Shown: positions 45,730-58,291, counted from the stretch's first letter. The stretch: 64,000 nt of DNA from Nelumbo lutea (GCA_022828595.1 JAKGHH010000003.1:20770934-20834933), one strand, 5' to 3'. A program made the numbers and translations. Notes: generated by a model not told the origin, from the letters alone.

Positions 45730-48039
45730 AATCTCGCTGAGGGACTAAAAACCACATCAAAGAATATCCAAATACCGTGCATTGTAGAAATTCATGGCCA
45801 CATAACAAAAATTTTCAATTGAAAATCAAAAGAAGTAAAACGAGCAAGTAAACTAGCAGGAAAAGAATTAAGCATATACTACATCAATGTCAATATCTTT
45901 AAACCAGTTATCAGAAATACTCTGTGACCCATTTCGGTTGATCTAACACAGACGGGCAATCTAAAAGCAACAAGAATCAAAATTTCCAACTGTGTCCCAA
46001 AATCAAGATGGAGAAGTTTACGAATTTGACCTCTTTCAACAGCCAAGAAAATGTTGATCTAAAAGCAAGAAAAAGTCGACCAGTCGAACAGGATTTGGAT
46101 TTTGGAAACGATTGAAGCAAATACTGTACAAAATTGACAAGGATCAGATGTTTAGAGAATTTACTTTGAATGCGAAGATAGACAACTGTTCTCGTGTAGT
46201 AGGTGGTTTTGTTCGAGCGAATTCCTCACTCACGTATGCTGAGTTTGGAAGGAGTAAATGCAATATGAATGCAAATACATAAAAAACAATACAAAAAACA
46301 AAGGTTTTAACAGCTGCTACTCTACATATTTGTACTTGTACTCCTTCAAAAGTTAAGAAGGTTTTAAACAGCCGCTGTTCTAATTGCAATCACAGCGTTA
46401 AAGCCTTTAATTCCGGTTAATACTACATAATACTATGATGTTTTTTTATGTATGACTGAGATAAAAGTGGACAAAGTTCTCGTGGGCAGAAAATCCGGAC
46501 TCCGACTTTATCAAGAAGGCATTTAAATACAGTTGCCTTGCCTGAAGCAACCGTGTACAATTGTAGTTTGGCTAACCCGTATCGCTAGCATCTGCCGTTA
46601 TACATAACGGCGTTTATTGGTGGTCCAAGATTGGCAACGCTTAGCCAATAACGAGCCGTCAGCTGTGGGGATCAGGGAGATGACTTTTTTCTGGTAAACA
46701 ACAGACCTGGGAGATGACAAGACTCGAACTTTAATCAAACAATTAGTCCAATTATCAAAAAAAATGCTTCAATTAGTCGATTCAAATTTGATCTCAATCG
46801 AATAAGTTCAATTAATTATTCAAACTCGTTCGACTTAAAAGCTTAACTCACTTGAGTTGAGTGAGCTAGTGAGCTCGGTTTGAATTTTGATTACACTGTG
46901 AGTCGGTGACTGAGCCCTCACTGTTGGGGAAGATAAGTAGGCTACTAGTTGGGCTCATGGTACGTAAAGCCCGTAAGGCCAAAACTTGTAAATATTATGA
47001 CGCTAAATTAAGCATGCTGAAAAGTGAAAACAAATAGCTTGAAAACAAGTGCCGATTGACCCAGTTCACTTGGCTAAATATAGCTTGTAAATATTAAAAG
47101 TTGGGCAAATTAACCTCAAACGGTTAGTAGTGACTTCATGAACTAAACTTATCGAAACTTTAGGTTCATTGTCTCTGATAATCAGTAGATACAACAGGGA
47201 CAGCATTTGTTAAGCATCAGCTGTAAATGGCTTGGCTGGGTTTTCCTGGACTCTCCAGCAGGAGGCAGAGAAATGCGCATCAACTGCTGCTCCTCTTACA
47301 CGGGTTTTTTCTACTTGAAGGGTTGGTGGAAGTTTCTGCTGCAGAAGGTGATGATTTGCATTGCTCTTCAAAACTTTGGACAGGGTCTGTAAAAGAATGC
47401 GTGCAATGCCATCTGGAAGAGGGCAACAGCTTAGCTCAGGCTTAGGCGGGGAAAACCATATTTACTTTTGTTCAAGTACCCACCTACCTGCTTGATCTGA
47501 TAGTCTCATTGTCTATTGTCACATCCTTGTCAAATATACTGCCTGCAACAATGTCAGAAAGACTCTTTGTCTAATATTATACAAAGAAAAATAAATAAAT
47601 AAATAAAACAAATAAATACTAATTAGTTTAGTCAATCAAATTTGAGAGAACCAAAGGCACTTACATACATCCCATGTAATATCTATTGCAATTTACAGAA
47701 CAATTATTAAAAGCATATTTCCCATTCATAGGATGCAATTCCAATTCTTTTGCAAAGCAATTTTAGAGGTACTCAAAAATTGTAATAGAGTGCTCAAATG
47801 CAATGCTGAGACCCTGGCTGAAGGGGTTACAATTGTCCTAAGAACACTCTTCTAAAGTAGAAGGCTAGCTACTAATCTTAAAAATTATATATTCCTCTCA
47901 AACAATGACTGAGTGGTTTTTGTTGTTTCAAATAGACCAACAGGAAGTTTATAAGAGATGCAGAACTTGGATCTATTTATGTTTCAGTATCAACTAGATC
48001 ATCTTCCAAATACACTCAATACAAATATGCACAACTTGG
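45730..48039. other. Spacer upstream of HEMB pseudogene, no gene recognised
   Basis: Contains words such as AATCGAATAAGTT and CTCGAGCTC-like fold-back debris near 46720-46920. Open frames at 47207-47445 have no recognised domain. Confidence 0.55.
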
Positions 48040-50600
48040 AAATGGTAAGGTAACTTTTATTGATCACACAAGAATACAGCCAGCCCCCAAGGACAAACCC
48101 TCAGGATGGGCAGAGATGATACAATACAACAAAATTACAAATCCCACAGGCTCCTAGACCTCAGCAACCACCGAAGACTTTGCTGATGGAACCCCTTAGC
48201 AGCTGAAATCCAAGACACCAGTTTACCAAAAGACAGAGATCATATCCTCCACATCCTTTGAGGTATGGTGGAACAATCTTCTAATTCTTTGAAGACCACA
48301 AAGTAATAATTACAGCCACAGGGACAGTTAGCTAGCTTTGTTGCAGCTTCCAACTCCACAGTAGATACAAGACAGAGCTGGGCATGATCCAGGCCACCCC
48401 CAGAGCATTAAGATAGTGCCACCAGAATCAAGAGACAAAAGGACAATGGAGAAAGAGACGATCAGTGCCCTCAAGATCCTGCCAACACAGAATACAGCTC
48501 TAATCCTGAATCTGGAAACAACCCCCCCCCCTTCTAATAAGATTTTATTTGAGGCACCTGTTTAGCTCTGCTGCCCACACTAGAAAATTAATTTTAAAAG
48601 AAGAGAGAGGGTTCCAAATTCTGGATGCAGGAACTGAGCCAAAGTTGCAATCAGTCAGCTTAAGAGTGAAAGAGTTAACAGTGAAGAGGCCTTCGCCCTC
48701 TACAGCCCAGATCCATGTCCAGCCGTCATCCCTACTTAGAATCTACCACCTGACCCGAAAGCAGAAAGAGCAACTTAGCAAAATTTTCTAGCTCCAAGTC
48801 CTGAAAGTTTCTCCTAAAAGTAGGATTTTAGACCACAGCTTTCTCCAGAAGCTCGTAGCAGCCAGCAACCACTGCATCTTGGTCAACAGCCAGCTGGAAC
48901 AGTTGCAGGAAGACTTCAGCTAGTGGATGGTCAATTCACCAGGGATCCTTCCAAAAAGACAGTCTGCCACCATTCCCCAAAATTTGGCCTAATGCCTCTG
49001 CTGAAACAAGGAAGATTGGTTATAATTTTCTTCCAAATGCCCAGGGAAGGAGGGGAGCTAGTGGTTATCCAGTCCCCTCTATCCACACCATACTTGGCAT
49101 CAATTAAACCTCTCCATGAGCTCTCTCAACTCCAAATCTCCATAGCCACTTTCCTAGTAAAGCCAAGTTAAAAACCTTTGGTCTTCTGACCCCCAAACCC
49201 CCTTGCTCCAAAGGGGAGAAAACTTGATCCCAACTAACTAAATGGATCCATTTTTTCCTCTTTCCAACCTCTCCACAGGAAATCTCTCTGCAGCTTTTCT
49301 AGCCTTTAAGCCACCTTCGCAGAAATTGGAAAAAGAGAGATGATAAGAAGGCGAACTAACAAGGGAACTCTTCAGAAGAGTGATTCTACCTCCAATGGAA
49401 AAGTATTTTGCCTTCCAAGAAGAAAGCTTCTTTTCTAACCTCTCCAAAGCTGGTTCCCAGATTGAGGCCAAGATAATTTGTTGGAAGATAAGTGATAACC
49501 TATCTGACAAGCAAGAATTCCAGCCAAAGAATCAACATTTTCCACATTATCCACTGGGATCAAAAGACTTTTACTCCAGTTGACTTTTAAGACAGAGACA
49601 ACTTCAAACCAACAAAGAACACCCAGGAGCACTTCCAACTGATCTTTCTCCGCGTCAAGAAACACAAGGTATCATCTGCAAACTGAAGAATCTGAACCTC
49701 TTTACCTCCAGGAACCACAACAAAACCTTCCTAAAAACTGACCTCCCCAACTTGATGAATGAAAAGAGTCAAGATTTCCATCAAGCAAATGAACAGGAGG
49801 GGAGAGAGAGGATCACCCTGACGAATCCCCCTAGAACTTCTAAAGAAACCAGCTGACTGCCCATTTACTAGGATGGAAAATTTTGGGGAAGTTATACAGA
49901 CCTTCATCCAATTCCTCCAATTCTGCCCAAATTGTGATCATATGCTTTCTCCAAATCAAGCTTGCAAAGAAGGCCCAACTTCCCTTCCCTCCTTCTGGAG
50001 TCGATCAACTCATTTGCTACCAAAACACTGTCCAACCAGGGACAAAAGCACACTGGTTTTCAGCCACAACACTTCTAAGCAACTTTTTTAAGCCTGCCAA
50101 CACCTTTGCCAAGATCTTGTAAAAACGGTTTAGAAGGCTGATTGATCTGAAATCCTTTCTATTCACAGCTCCTTCCAACTTTGGAATAAGGGTGATGAAG
50201 ATAGCATTCAAACTTCTCTCTAAGGATGCATTACCATGGAAGCCCTGGAAGACCTTATTACATCTTCCTTCACCAGCTCCCAGTCCCTGCACTTCTTGTA
50301 AAAAAGAGGTTAATGAGACCATCCAACCCAGGAGACTTATCATTATCTAGGATCTTAGTCACCTGCCAAACTTCATCTTCTGAGAAAGGGCTTTCAAGTT
50401 CCCTTTGTTGAACCTCAGAAAGTCTTCTAAAGAGAATACCTGTAGGTAAAGACCTACGAGCCCAAACCACTTTTGAATTAAAACTTGTTTAGCTCCTTCT
50501 CTGAGTGGACAGTCTAGCCACTTGTTTGAAGGAGAAACTATATAAATGACCTCTGGAGATTGTCTTAGGACAACAGAGGACATAGCCAGGTGCCATTTAA
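48040..50600 (-). mobile_element. Second LINE, 5'-truncated and decayed, minus strand
   Basis: In order on the minus strand: a palm region with DNDKSPGLDGLINLFFT (about 50350), IFITLIPKLEGAVNRKDFRSISLLNRFYKILAKVL (50190-50080) and ENQCAFVPG. The next pieces are VLKVNWSKSLLIPVDNVE and LERLEKKLSSWKAKYFSIGGRITLLKSS (49440-49370). The domain order fixes the strand. The 3' end near 48041 reads TGATCAATAAAAGTTACC. Many stops and frame changes are present, and no poly(A) or TSD was found. Confidence 0.8.
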
Positions 50601-50609
50601 AATTTATAG

Positions 50610-51770
50610 CTGCATTTCAATTTTCTAATGAAGGTTGAATTCATCCCTGTTCAAGAGAACGAAAGTTACCTATAATGTCATCCTATTCTCTCCAAAAGTG
50701 GTCACAACACAGAGAATGCCAAAAACCCATGGTGTGAGATCAAGATGTTAAGTTTTTCAACTACTTTTGGAAGACTTGGGTCAAACATGGGTAGATGATT
50801 TAAAACATTTCAGATGATACATCCTTGAAGAGATTGTCAAAGTGGTTAACAAGAGTTTTAGAAATCTCCAGAGGCTTAGTGGAAAATGGTTATATGAAAA
50901 CTAATTCCTCAGCAAGCAGAATGGGGTGGGGTCACAACTGGTTTATCAGTCTCATTACCAATCCAGTCTCCCTTCAAGATTCTTACAGCAATATCCACCA
51001 TGAAGTTGTTAACTTTTTTTTCTTTCTTTTTTTTTTTCGATAAATAACCATCAAGCTGTTAATTTCAGAAGGTATGATCAAGCTATGGTTCAAATCCATT
51101 CTAGAAATGTCAAATTACAAGTTTTGAAGGGTTCAAATGCTAACTAATCTGGTTCACCACACTACTGGACATGCATAATATCTTCAATGTTCAGGACTTG
51201 CTTGCTTGTCATTGTTCATTTCTTTCTTTCTTTCTGTCTCTTTATTTTGCTGATCAATATGTGGAACTGTAGAAGCAGATGCATAAAAGCAATTAAGTGA
51301 GCTTCTTATGCTCCTCATTCAATGAAGATGTGAGAAGCATACTGAAGACAGGATAGAGGGTTGGCTAGTTTTTGCTGGTAAAGGCAACCTAAATTTTGTT
51401 TTTTTTTTTGAAGACCATCTACTTTGGGATTTTATGTGGGTTTCAGAAGAAGATTCTTTTCAACCAGACTTAACTGAACATTATCAGACCCTTAGCTTAG
51501 TAGCAAGCACCTCAAAGCTAGGGAGAGTTGATGTAGCAAGGACCACAACCTAGAGGTCTATACTTGCAAGCTCAAACCCAAAAAGTATTGAAGTGACAGA
51601 GGCAAGGCCAACAACATTAAGCCTACATGTCCACCTTAAAGAGCATTCAAGTAAGCTGGTGAGAGTCAAATTGAGGGCCAGGGTATAGGAAATGAGACTC
51701 TTCACCATTGTTGCTCTTCATCCCCTAATTTTTTTCCCTTGCTAAACTAGTTGAAATTAAATTATTTATT
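50610..51770. other. Spacer, no gene recognised
   Basis: No domain-bearing frames. Poly(T) runs near 51018 and 51399 may be old retroposon tails. Confidence 0.5.
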
Positions 51771-51778
51771 CAAGTCAT

Positions 51779-51961
51779 GAGGGGTCCATTACTTGGTGTA
51801 ATGGTAAAACCTCAGTCTGGCAAGCATGAAAACATGGGTTCAAGTATGAGGGCGGCAACTTTGTGCCAAAAAAAAAAATGTCAGAGGTTAGGCTAGTACC
51901 CAGTCCCTCCCAAGACCCCAGATAACTGGGACCAACATTGGGTAATGGCCTTTTTTTTTAA
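51779..51961 (+). mobile_element. Au-like SINE, plus strand
   Basis: A tRNA-type promoter is visible: box A-like TGGTGTAATGGTAAA (51794-51808) and box B-like GGGTTCAAGTA (51836-51846). Then come GGCGGCAACTTTGTGCC and a 3' end reading TTGGGTAATGGCC plus a T run, as in Au SINEs. Flanks AAGTCAT at 51772-51778 and 51962-51968 form a 7-bp duplication. The right copy overlaps the start of the next MITE, so the SINE landed at the edge of an existing MITE. Confidence 0.8.
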
Positions 51962-51965
51962 AAGT

Positions 51966-52648
51966 CATAGTTGTCAAGGTGACACCTAGGTGACAAGGCA
52001 CCTATGAAGGGTTGCCTTGCCCATGTACCTAGTTGCTTTTGTATAAGCTGTCATATATTTTTATTTTTTGATAAGCAATTATGATATTTTTTATTTTGTG
52101 AAATTACAATATTACAATAGGAATTATTTTGATTATCAACAAAAAACATAATATTACAATAGACATCATTACACCAAAATATTCATTTTGTGGATTTACA
52201 ATATTTTCATATTTTTTTGAGAAAAGGTAAAGTATAATTTTATTAATCTAACAGTCCTTTGTACAAAGAGAAGCTGTACAAAAACTAAACAAAAGGACCT
52301 CAAAAAAGTACAATCAGATGTTTCCTCTTTAAAACCTGTGTATAATATTTTCATAATTCATATACTAGTTTCTTTTTAGTCTTCTTCTTTTCCAAGGATA
52401 AAAACAGGGGCTCAGCCATCAGCCCCTATATTTTCTAAGTTTTCTTTTCTTTCTTTATTTTCTTTACATAAACATGTTGATTTACTACATTTTGATATGA
52501 AGTTTTATACTTATTTAGCGAAGCTTACTAGTAATTATTAGTAAAAGATGATTGCTGGTTGCTATGAAACCTAAAGAATTACAAACCATTGCCTAGGCAA
52601 CAAGGTGTTCTCCACTTCACGTTGGCAGTTGGCACCTTGACAACTATG
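51966..52648. mobile_element. MITE with 16-bp perfect TIRs
   Basis: CATAGTTGTCAAGGTG (51966-51981) is the exact reverse complement of CACCTTGACAACTATG (52633-52648). The interior is AT-rich with GCCTAGGCAACAAGG-type inner repeats and no coding capacity. The copy at 12590-13122 is related. Confidence 0.8.
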
Positions 52649-52926
52649 ATTCCAGTTGTGAGATCTAAAACCATGTGAATGCTGCATCACCCACCATTCT
52701 CAAAATACTGTCTAATATGATTCACAAATCACACATAATTTCCTCAACGAGGCACAGCAAAGCACCAGTACTGAATGTGAATAATTTTTTTTTTGAATAA
52801 TAGTTATGCTATGATATGTTAAAATCACATACAACCACGGAAAAAACATGTTATGGGAATGGAATTACCTAGTTCACAGATTCCCGTACAGAGGTATTTT
52901 ATTTGGAGTAAAGTCATATAATATAT

Positions 52927-53103
52927 AAAAAAAGGCCATTACCCAATGTTGGTCCTAGCTATCGTGGATCTTGGAAGGAATGGAGTGGATAATGGAACTA
53001 AATTTTTTACACTTCTGCACAAAGTGGCCATTCTCAGACCTGAACCCACTTTTTTGTGCTTGTCAGATTCAGAGTTTACCATTACACCAAGCAATGGCCC
53101 CTC
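52927..53103 (-). mobile_element. Au-like SINE, minus strand
   Basis: On the minus strand it begins GGGGCCATTGCTTGGTGTAATGG (box A), continues to a GGGTTCAGGTC box B and CCACTTTGTGC, and ends CATTGGGTAATGGCC plus poly(T). It is the same family as 51779-51961. Its 5' half is included in the tandem duplication below. Confidence 0.75.
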
Positions 53104-53590
53104 CACACACACACACACACACTCCCTGGCTGAACAGGACAAAACAATGGTTAGACAATTTACACACAAATGCACTTTCCTTGGGAGGAAATCCTATTAA
53201 GTTGAAAGCATAAGTAGTTGATGTAATTACCCTTAAATTTGTATAGACTAAAGGAAGAAGAATTATTTACTTGGCAGTTGACAAAAGACTTCCAAAGTTG
53301 TATAGACTAAAAGGAAGTAGCCACTGTCAGATTTGAACCCACTTTCTTGTGCTTGTCAAGCTGAGAGTTTACCATTACACCAATGACCCCTCCACACACA
53401 TACACTCACTAGCTGAACAGGTGGCAAAAATGGTTAGACAATCTACACACAAATGCACTTACCTTGGGAGGTAATCCTATCATGTTAAAAGTGTAAGTAG
53501 TTGTAGCTACCCTTATAGTTGTATAGACTAAAGGAAGAAATATTGTTGACTTGGGAGTTGGCAAGAGACTTCCAAAATTCAAAGAAGACA
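53022..53590 (+). repeat. Tandem duplication, 293-bp period, including half a SINE
   Basis: Unit 1 (53022-53314) and unit 2 (53315 to about 53590) share the same order of phrases, including the SINE promoter boxes, a CA microsatellite, GGTTAGACAAT and TTGTATAGACTAAA. Divergence of perhaps 10% indicates an older event than the next duplication. Confidence 0.8.
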
Positions 53591-53670
53591 TTGGGTTTAC
53601 TTTTTTTCTGCAAAAGCACATTCATAGTGATGATCAGGAAGAATGCTTATATCCTTAGTTTGACTATCAA

Positions 53671-53985
53671 AAGGCAACAAAAGTTGAACTTGACTGGCAA
53701 GTTATAAGGGCATATTTACTTTCAAAGAGTTTGTATAAATCTTGAGATCACCAAGAAAGTTACTATACATGTTTTGGTTAGTGGCTCAAAAAAGTAAAAG
53801 GATCTGACCTGTCTCAAAAAGGATCTGACCTGTCTCAAAAAGGCAACAAAAGTTGAACTTGACTGGCAAGTTATAAGGGCATATTTACTTTCAAAGAGTT
53901 TGTATAAATCTTGAGATCACCAAGAAAGTTACTATACATGTTTTGGTTAGTGGCTCAAAAAAGTAAAAGGATCTGACCTGTCTCA
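53671..53985 (+). repeat. Tandem duplication, 169-bp period, nearly identical copies
   Basis: Copy 1 starts at 53671 and copy 2 at 53840 (AAGGCAACAAAAGTTGAAC). No difference was seen over about 145 bases. At the junction the phrase AAGGATCTGACCTGTCTC is itself repeated, pointing to slippage. This is a recent event or an assembly artefact. Confidence 0.9.
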
Positions 53986-54531
53986 AAGAGGAACTCTAGT
54001 TTATTTAATAATATAACATCTGATCTTATGTAGTTTTTTGTTTCGGTAGTATGTACATACTTTGTACAAAGAGGATATTGTTGTTGCTGCTGATAAAAAT
54101 AACTCCAGAAATAGGGAAATATCTCTTCACACAAAAGATCTTGCCTCTCTTTTGGAGAATTATATTCTTCTCAATGAGCAAGCTAAAATTGTGTCATTAG
54201 CTAAGATATTTGGTTCCTTATAAACTTAACCCAGCAATCTAATACGAAGCATATAGGACCAAGGTTCAAAGTATCAATACTCTTGATATGCAACTTCTAC
54301 ATATCAAAAGTTCACTTTGACCGAAACTTATGTTTTTTTTTTTTTTGGTTTGGTATTTTAATAGAAGACTTGTCACATCACTCATTAAAGCCTCAAACTT
54401 TTTTGTTTGGTAAACAAAGCCTCAAACTTTGTCAACTATAAGAAAAGTTAAAATGTTTATTGGTATCATATACAAATAAATGCATTTACCATATCTTAAG
54501 TCATTTATTAGGATTTCAGAATGACCTTTAC

Positions 54532-57305
54532 CTCCATACAAGTTCTTCTTAGAGAAATACTTGGCCTTTAGGCGCCGAGCATATTCAGCTTCATATGTGT
54601 TACACTTCTCAATATAGTCGTCAGTATCTGTATCCCTGGAAAAGAAAACATTAAGATGGGGAACCAAGTAGAGAAGGTCATCCAATAAGAAGGTGAAACA
54701 TGGAAATTTTATGTGAACTTGCACTGATTCCAAAATCATAAGCAGGAGTGACACCATCAGAAGAGGAAATTGGAAATTTTATTTCTGTATACAAAATTGA
54801 GAACATGAAATCTAGCTCATATACCCAGGCACAGTTGAACCAAATAGTTAACAACCAACAACCTTGAACCCTTATCTGTTAAAATTCTTCACAAAAAAGA
54901 GTTTGCTCATTTATTATCCTCGGTTTCTTCTTACACTAACAAAGACTCTAGTTATTAGGCAATTAAATCCATAAAAGTTTGTGAAAACAGGAGCTTCATA
55001 ATGTACATTGACCAATCCCAGCTGTTTGGACTCTGGAAAAGAAACTCTATAGTGGAAAAACAAAACCAAGAACAGTCATATTGTCAAGCAGATGGACTCG
55101 CCAGCCCACTACTTCAAACTATTGAATGTATGGTAATGCATATTGAGATAAAAAAAGAAAACAGAAAAAAAAAAAAAGTCTTCATCTATCCTGTGAATAA
55201 TGGTTGCCCAAGTACTGCAACTTAGCTTTCTGGGCATTGAAGGAGCAATCACCATAGCAAATCATTTTTTTTATAAAAGTCATACCAGATATATTAATTC
55301 TAAAGATGACGGTTGGCAAATATTCAAATTGTCACATTGAGCAATGCATGAGTATCAGCATCTCGGATGACACCAGTTTCACTCTCCATGTCTCTCTCCA
55401 CTAGGTTTCCAAAGATACCCTTGTGTTTCCACAGAGAACCAGAACTGGACCCCCACGCTTTGGAAGTGCAGTCTCCAAAATTTCCTGATCCACACACTGG
55501 ATAAGCTCCCTGCTCTCATCCATGGATATATCACATGCTGTTGGTCCTACAACATCCACAACCTCCCCTTTTTTTCAAATACAGCTTCCCACCTTTGAAA
55601 TCTTTGCTAATTATTCTAACCCGGATATGACTCAACAACCAAGAAACTTGTGCTCCCGTTTCTTCTTCCCTGCAGCTACTTGATCAAGATGTTGCTCCAT
55701 TGTCAATTTTCATTTCACCACCTCTTCTTCCCTCTTCTCTCTGTCTCTTATCCTTCCTCCTATAGTCCTTACTACCATCCCTCTTTTCTCTGTCATAACC
55801 ATGGCTACCTGAAGTAGCTCTTCTCTCATCCCTGCTGCTTTTGTCATCCCTGGGTTCTTGAATTTTCAACTCCACCAAGCTCTTCAAGCATTTCTTTTCT
55901 TCCACTGAACCCAACTCAGCAACTTCATTAACCTTGGAAGTGACCTCCTCTCTTCCATCCAACAGCTAAAACTATCTTTGACAAGTCAGAACTTGCAGAA
56001 CCCAATTTCTCCACGACCTTCCCCTTCAAACCCATATGCCTACCACCGACAACCCTAACAACCATACCTACCGATACGCCATCCTTATCCTCCCTAGATG
56101 TGATCTTCTCATGCCTATCTGGCCTAGTTGTTGCAGCGTGGTCAGGCCCAGAATTACGCCCTTCCTGCTTCCTATCATGCATCTCCGGCTTAAACCCAAG
56201 TTCTTCCTTGGCAGTTCTCCTCTCATACTACACGATCTTCACATCTTTCTTGGCGTTTCTTCCAACCCCTCTTCCTTCAATCCATCCATAACCAGCAAGT
56301 AAAGCAGCACCAAAACCCTCAACAGGAACAGTAGTGAACTCATCAAACCCCAGATCATCAGGCAGCCTCTTCATGTCCTTCTTAACTTTTGCAAAATCAG
56401 ATTCTCAGAGGATACAGGTCGAGCAGGTGCCTCAACAGCATCATTATCAGCCTTATCCCCAACGCCGTTGTCAACAGCACCGGCGTCACCCTCCTTGTTC
56501 AGTCTGAAATTCAGGCCATAAGACATGCCGGAATCAGGAATGCCAACAGTGGAGGGAGCCTCTAGCTCGAAGCGGATGTCAGGGTCGGCGGCAGTGGAAT
56601 ATTGAAACTGGAGATCGAGGTTTTTCATCTTCTTGGTGGGCCTCCATTCGTTCTGCTTTGGAGGGATTATGAGCTTTTCTGATTTGTCAGTTAGGGCTTT
56701 TGAAGCGTCAAACTCCATAACATAGTCGAGCTTGGTGATCCCGGTATCATCTCTCCCGTCTCCGTCGTTGAAATTCTCCGATGGCTTCTGAGTTGGTTTC
56801 CCAGATTGCTTTGAAGGTGGAGAGAACGAGAGTTGAGAGAGAGACAGAGAGAGAGAGAGAGAGAATGTGGGGAACGGTGGACTGACAACGATAATATCTC
56901 CGTCTGTCGATCATCACCATAGCAAATCATTGATCATAGACGTGCGGCCGAAGTGTATGGCACGGCCTGATTAAATCTCTGATGACCTAGGACGACACAC
57001 ACATACTACTTGACAGAAAGTTCCAATTCTATATTTCACCATGAAATCGCTGCTAATATAAATTGCTAATAATCTTCCCTACGTTCCACTATTCAACAAT
57101 GCACCAAATCACTAACAATGCAAAACCAATCTCAAACAGGATGCCACAACAAAACCTTCAACAGGTCCGAAACGAAAAAAAAAAAGAAAAAGAAGAAAAA
57201 ACTATAAGGAACAAAGGAAAATTCTAAGAGAACTTACTGAAATCTCTCCACTACGTCAGGCTTTCTTTCGAGGACACTCATGGTATCGTCGCTCCCACCA
57301 GTCAT
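54532..57305 (-). CDS. Two exons of an unrecognised plant gene (partial)
   Basis: Exon 1 (57305-57238) encodes MTGGSDDTMSVLERKPDVVERF and ends in a canonical GTAAGT donor. Exon 2 (54635-54532) follows TTTTCCAG and encodes DTDTDDYIEKCNTYEAEYAR, then LKAKYFSKKNLYGG, ending before GTAAAG. Phases match (CA|G and G|GT). The peptide is charged and has no signal or membrane segment. It has the look of a conserved small plant protein, but I cannot name the family. Later exons were not found downstream, where LINE, SINE and tandem repeats lie, so the gene may be split or its last exons may be too far or too diverged. The intron contains the MOS2 retrocopy in the same orientation. Confidence 0.5.
55248..55266 (+). 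repeat. 19-bp target-site duplication of MOS2 retrocopy, 3' side
   Basis: ATCACCATAGCAAATCATT, identical to 56913-56931, and joined to a T run that is the poly(A) tail of the minus-strand insert. Confidence 0.92.
55267..56912 (-). pseudogene. MOS2: Processed retropseudogene of MOS2/GPKOW (G-patch and KOW protein)
   Basis: On the minus strand: an N-terminal region with KQNEWRPTKKMKNLDLQF (56660-56607) and ISYGLNF-like text, a G-patch GFGAALLAGYGWIEGRGVGR (about 56318-56259), a KOW motif VVRVVGGRHMGLKGKVVEKLG (about 56060-55990), an RD/KR-rich linker, then RVRIISKDFKGGKLYLKK and PKRGGPVLVLCG near the second KOW. MOS2 is a nuclear RNA-binding factor linked to spliceosome, microRNA and immune-gene processing. 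This copy is dead: the ATG is missing where the frame should begin (near 56835), single-base losses lie near 56378 and 55960, an in-frame TAG follows the G-patch (about 56231), and further shifts lie in the C-terminal third. A short A tail and 19-bp duplications show LINE-mediated insertion. Confidence 0.9.
56913..56931 (+). repeat. 19-bp target-site duplication of MOS2 retrocopy, 5' side
   Basis: Identical to 55248-55266. The preceding base differs between copies, and the following base differs after the shared 19. Confidence 0.92.
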
Positions 57306-57499
57306 ACGAGAGAGAAGAAGAAGAATAGATGAAAAAGAGGAGAGAGAGAGAGAGAGAGTTACCAAATCGTCAAATTCACATGATAACAAGGTGCAATTTT
57401 TGCTAAGTAGGTGAAGATGAAACGAAAAGAATTGCAGTTGCTTGCAGCCTATGAATTTACGACGGAGAAGTACGAACACACCCAATGGATTTTTGTTAC

Positions 57500-58291
57500 C
57501 GAATACTTATAAACATTCAAAATGTCAAAACCTACACCCAATGTCTGCCTGGTATTAATATCGAGCCGTCTCCCACTCCGACTGCACTTTGGGCCTAAAA
57601 ATTCTGAACCTAATCTGAACCGTCATTCTATCATGAATTTATTATTTGCGTGGAATCTCATCATTGATTCTACATTTAAACCATTCAATTAATCGAACGG
57701 GATTTGATTCTCATCAACTGATTGATAAGTATCTAAATATCTAATTAACTTATAATTAGATGATGTGCTCTCGAAAAATAGAGTTAGTTTATTCTCATCA
57801 ATATTGATTATTTGGATAATAACTGATTAACCCAACTCAAAATTCTTAGCCTTAATGTACAGGAGATAAAATCTGACTGTGGATTGATATCAAATTCAAA
57901 GGCAGGATGTGGCTGTAACTAGTAAACTATGAAGGTCTATGATTTCAGAATTTTTCATTGGGCTGCAGTGTACTTTTCCCACTATTCTATCTTATAAGAC
58001 TGTTTGGTTAGAAGGAAAAGATAAGAAAATGGGTTTTATATTTTATCAAGCTAAATACATCCCAAATGGCATACACAAAAAAAAAAAAAAAAAAAAAAAA
58101 GTTATTTATAATAAATTAATAGCCAAAATCATTATAAATAAATGATCATTCTTCATACTTGGATAAATAAAGGCTTTATCTATACCAGGAAGTGGTAGGG
58201 GTGCAAGCTGGCTATTCAAATTTTATCAAATTCTCTACTCAAGACCGTCCAAGTTGTTTATACAAATGTTACATCTACATCAAATAAAATT
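57500..58291. other. Spacer, no gene recognised
   Basis: Includes a run of about 22 A at 58078-58100, possibly a degraded retroposon tail. Confidence 0.55.

Noticed and set aside
49238..50583. Separate small genes on the minus strand
   Set aside because: The pieces are in the order of a LINE reverse transcriptase and share the same decay pattern, so they are one element.
51794..51850. A tRNA gene
   Set aside because: Box A- and box B-like motifs are present, but the sequence does not fold into a cloverleaf with an acceptor stem and continues into a SINE tail with a target duplication.
55267..56912. An intact intronless MOS2 gene
   Set aside because: The start codon is missing and at least three frameshifts and one in-frame stop are present. 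TSD and A tail mark it as a retrocopy.
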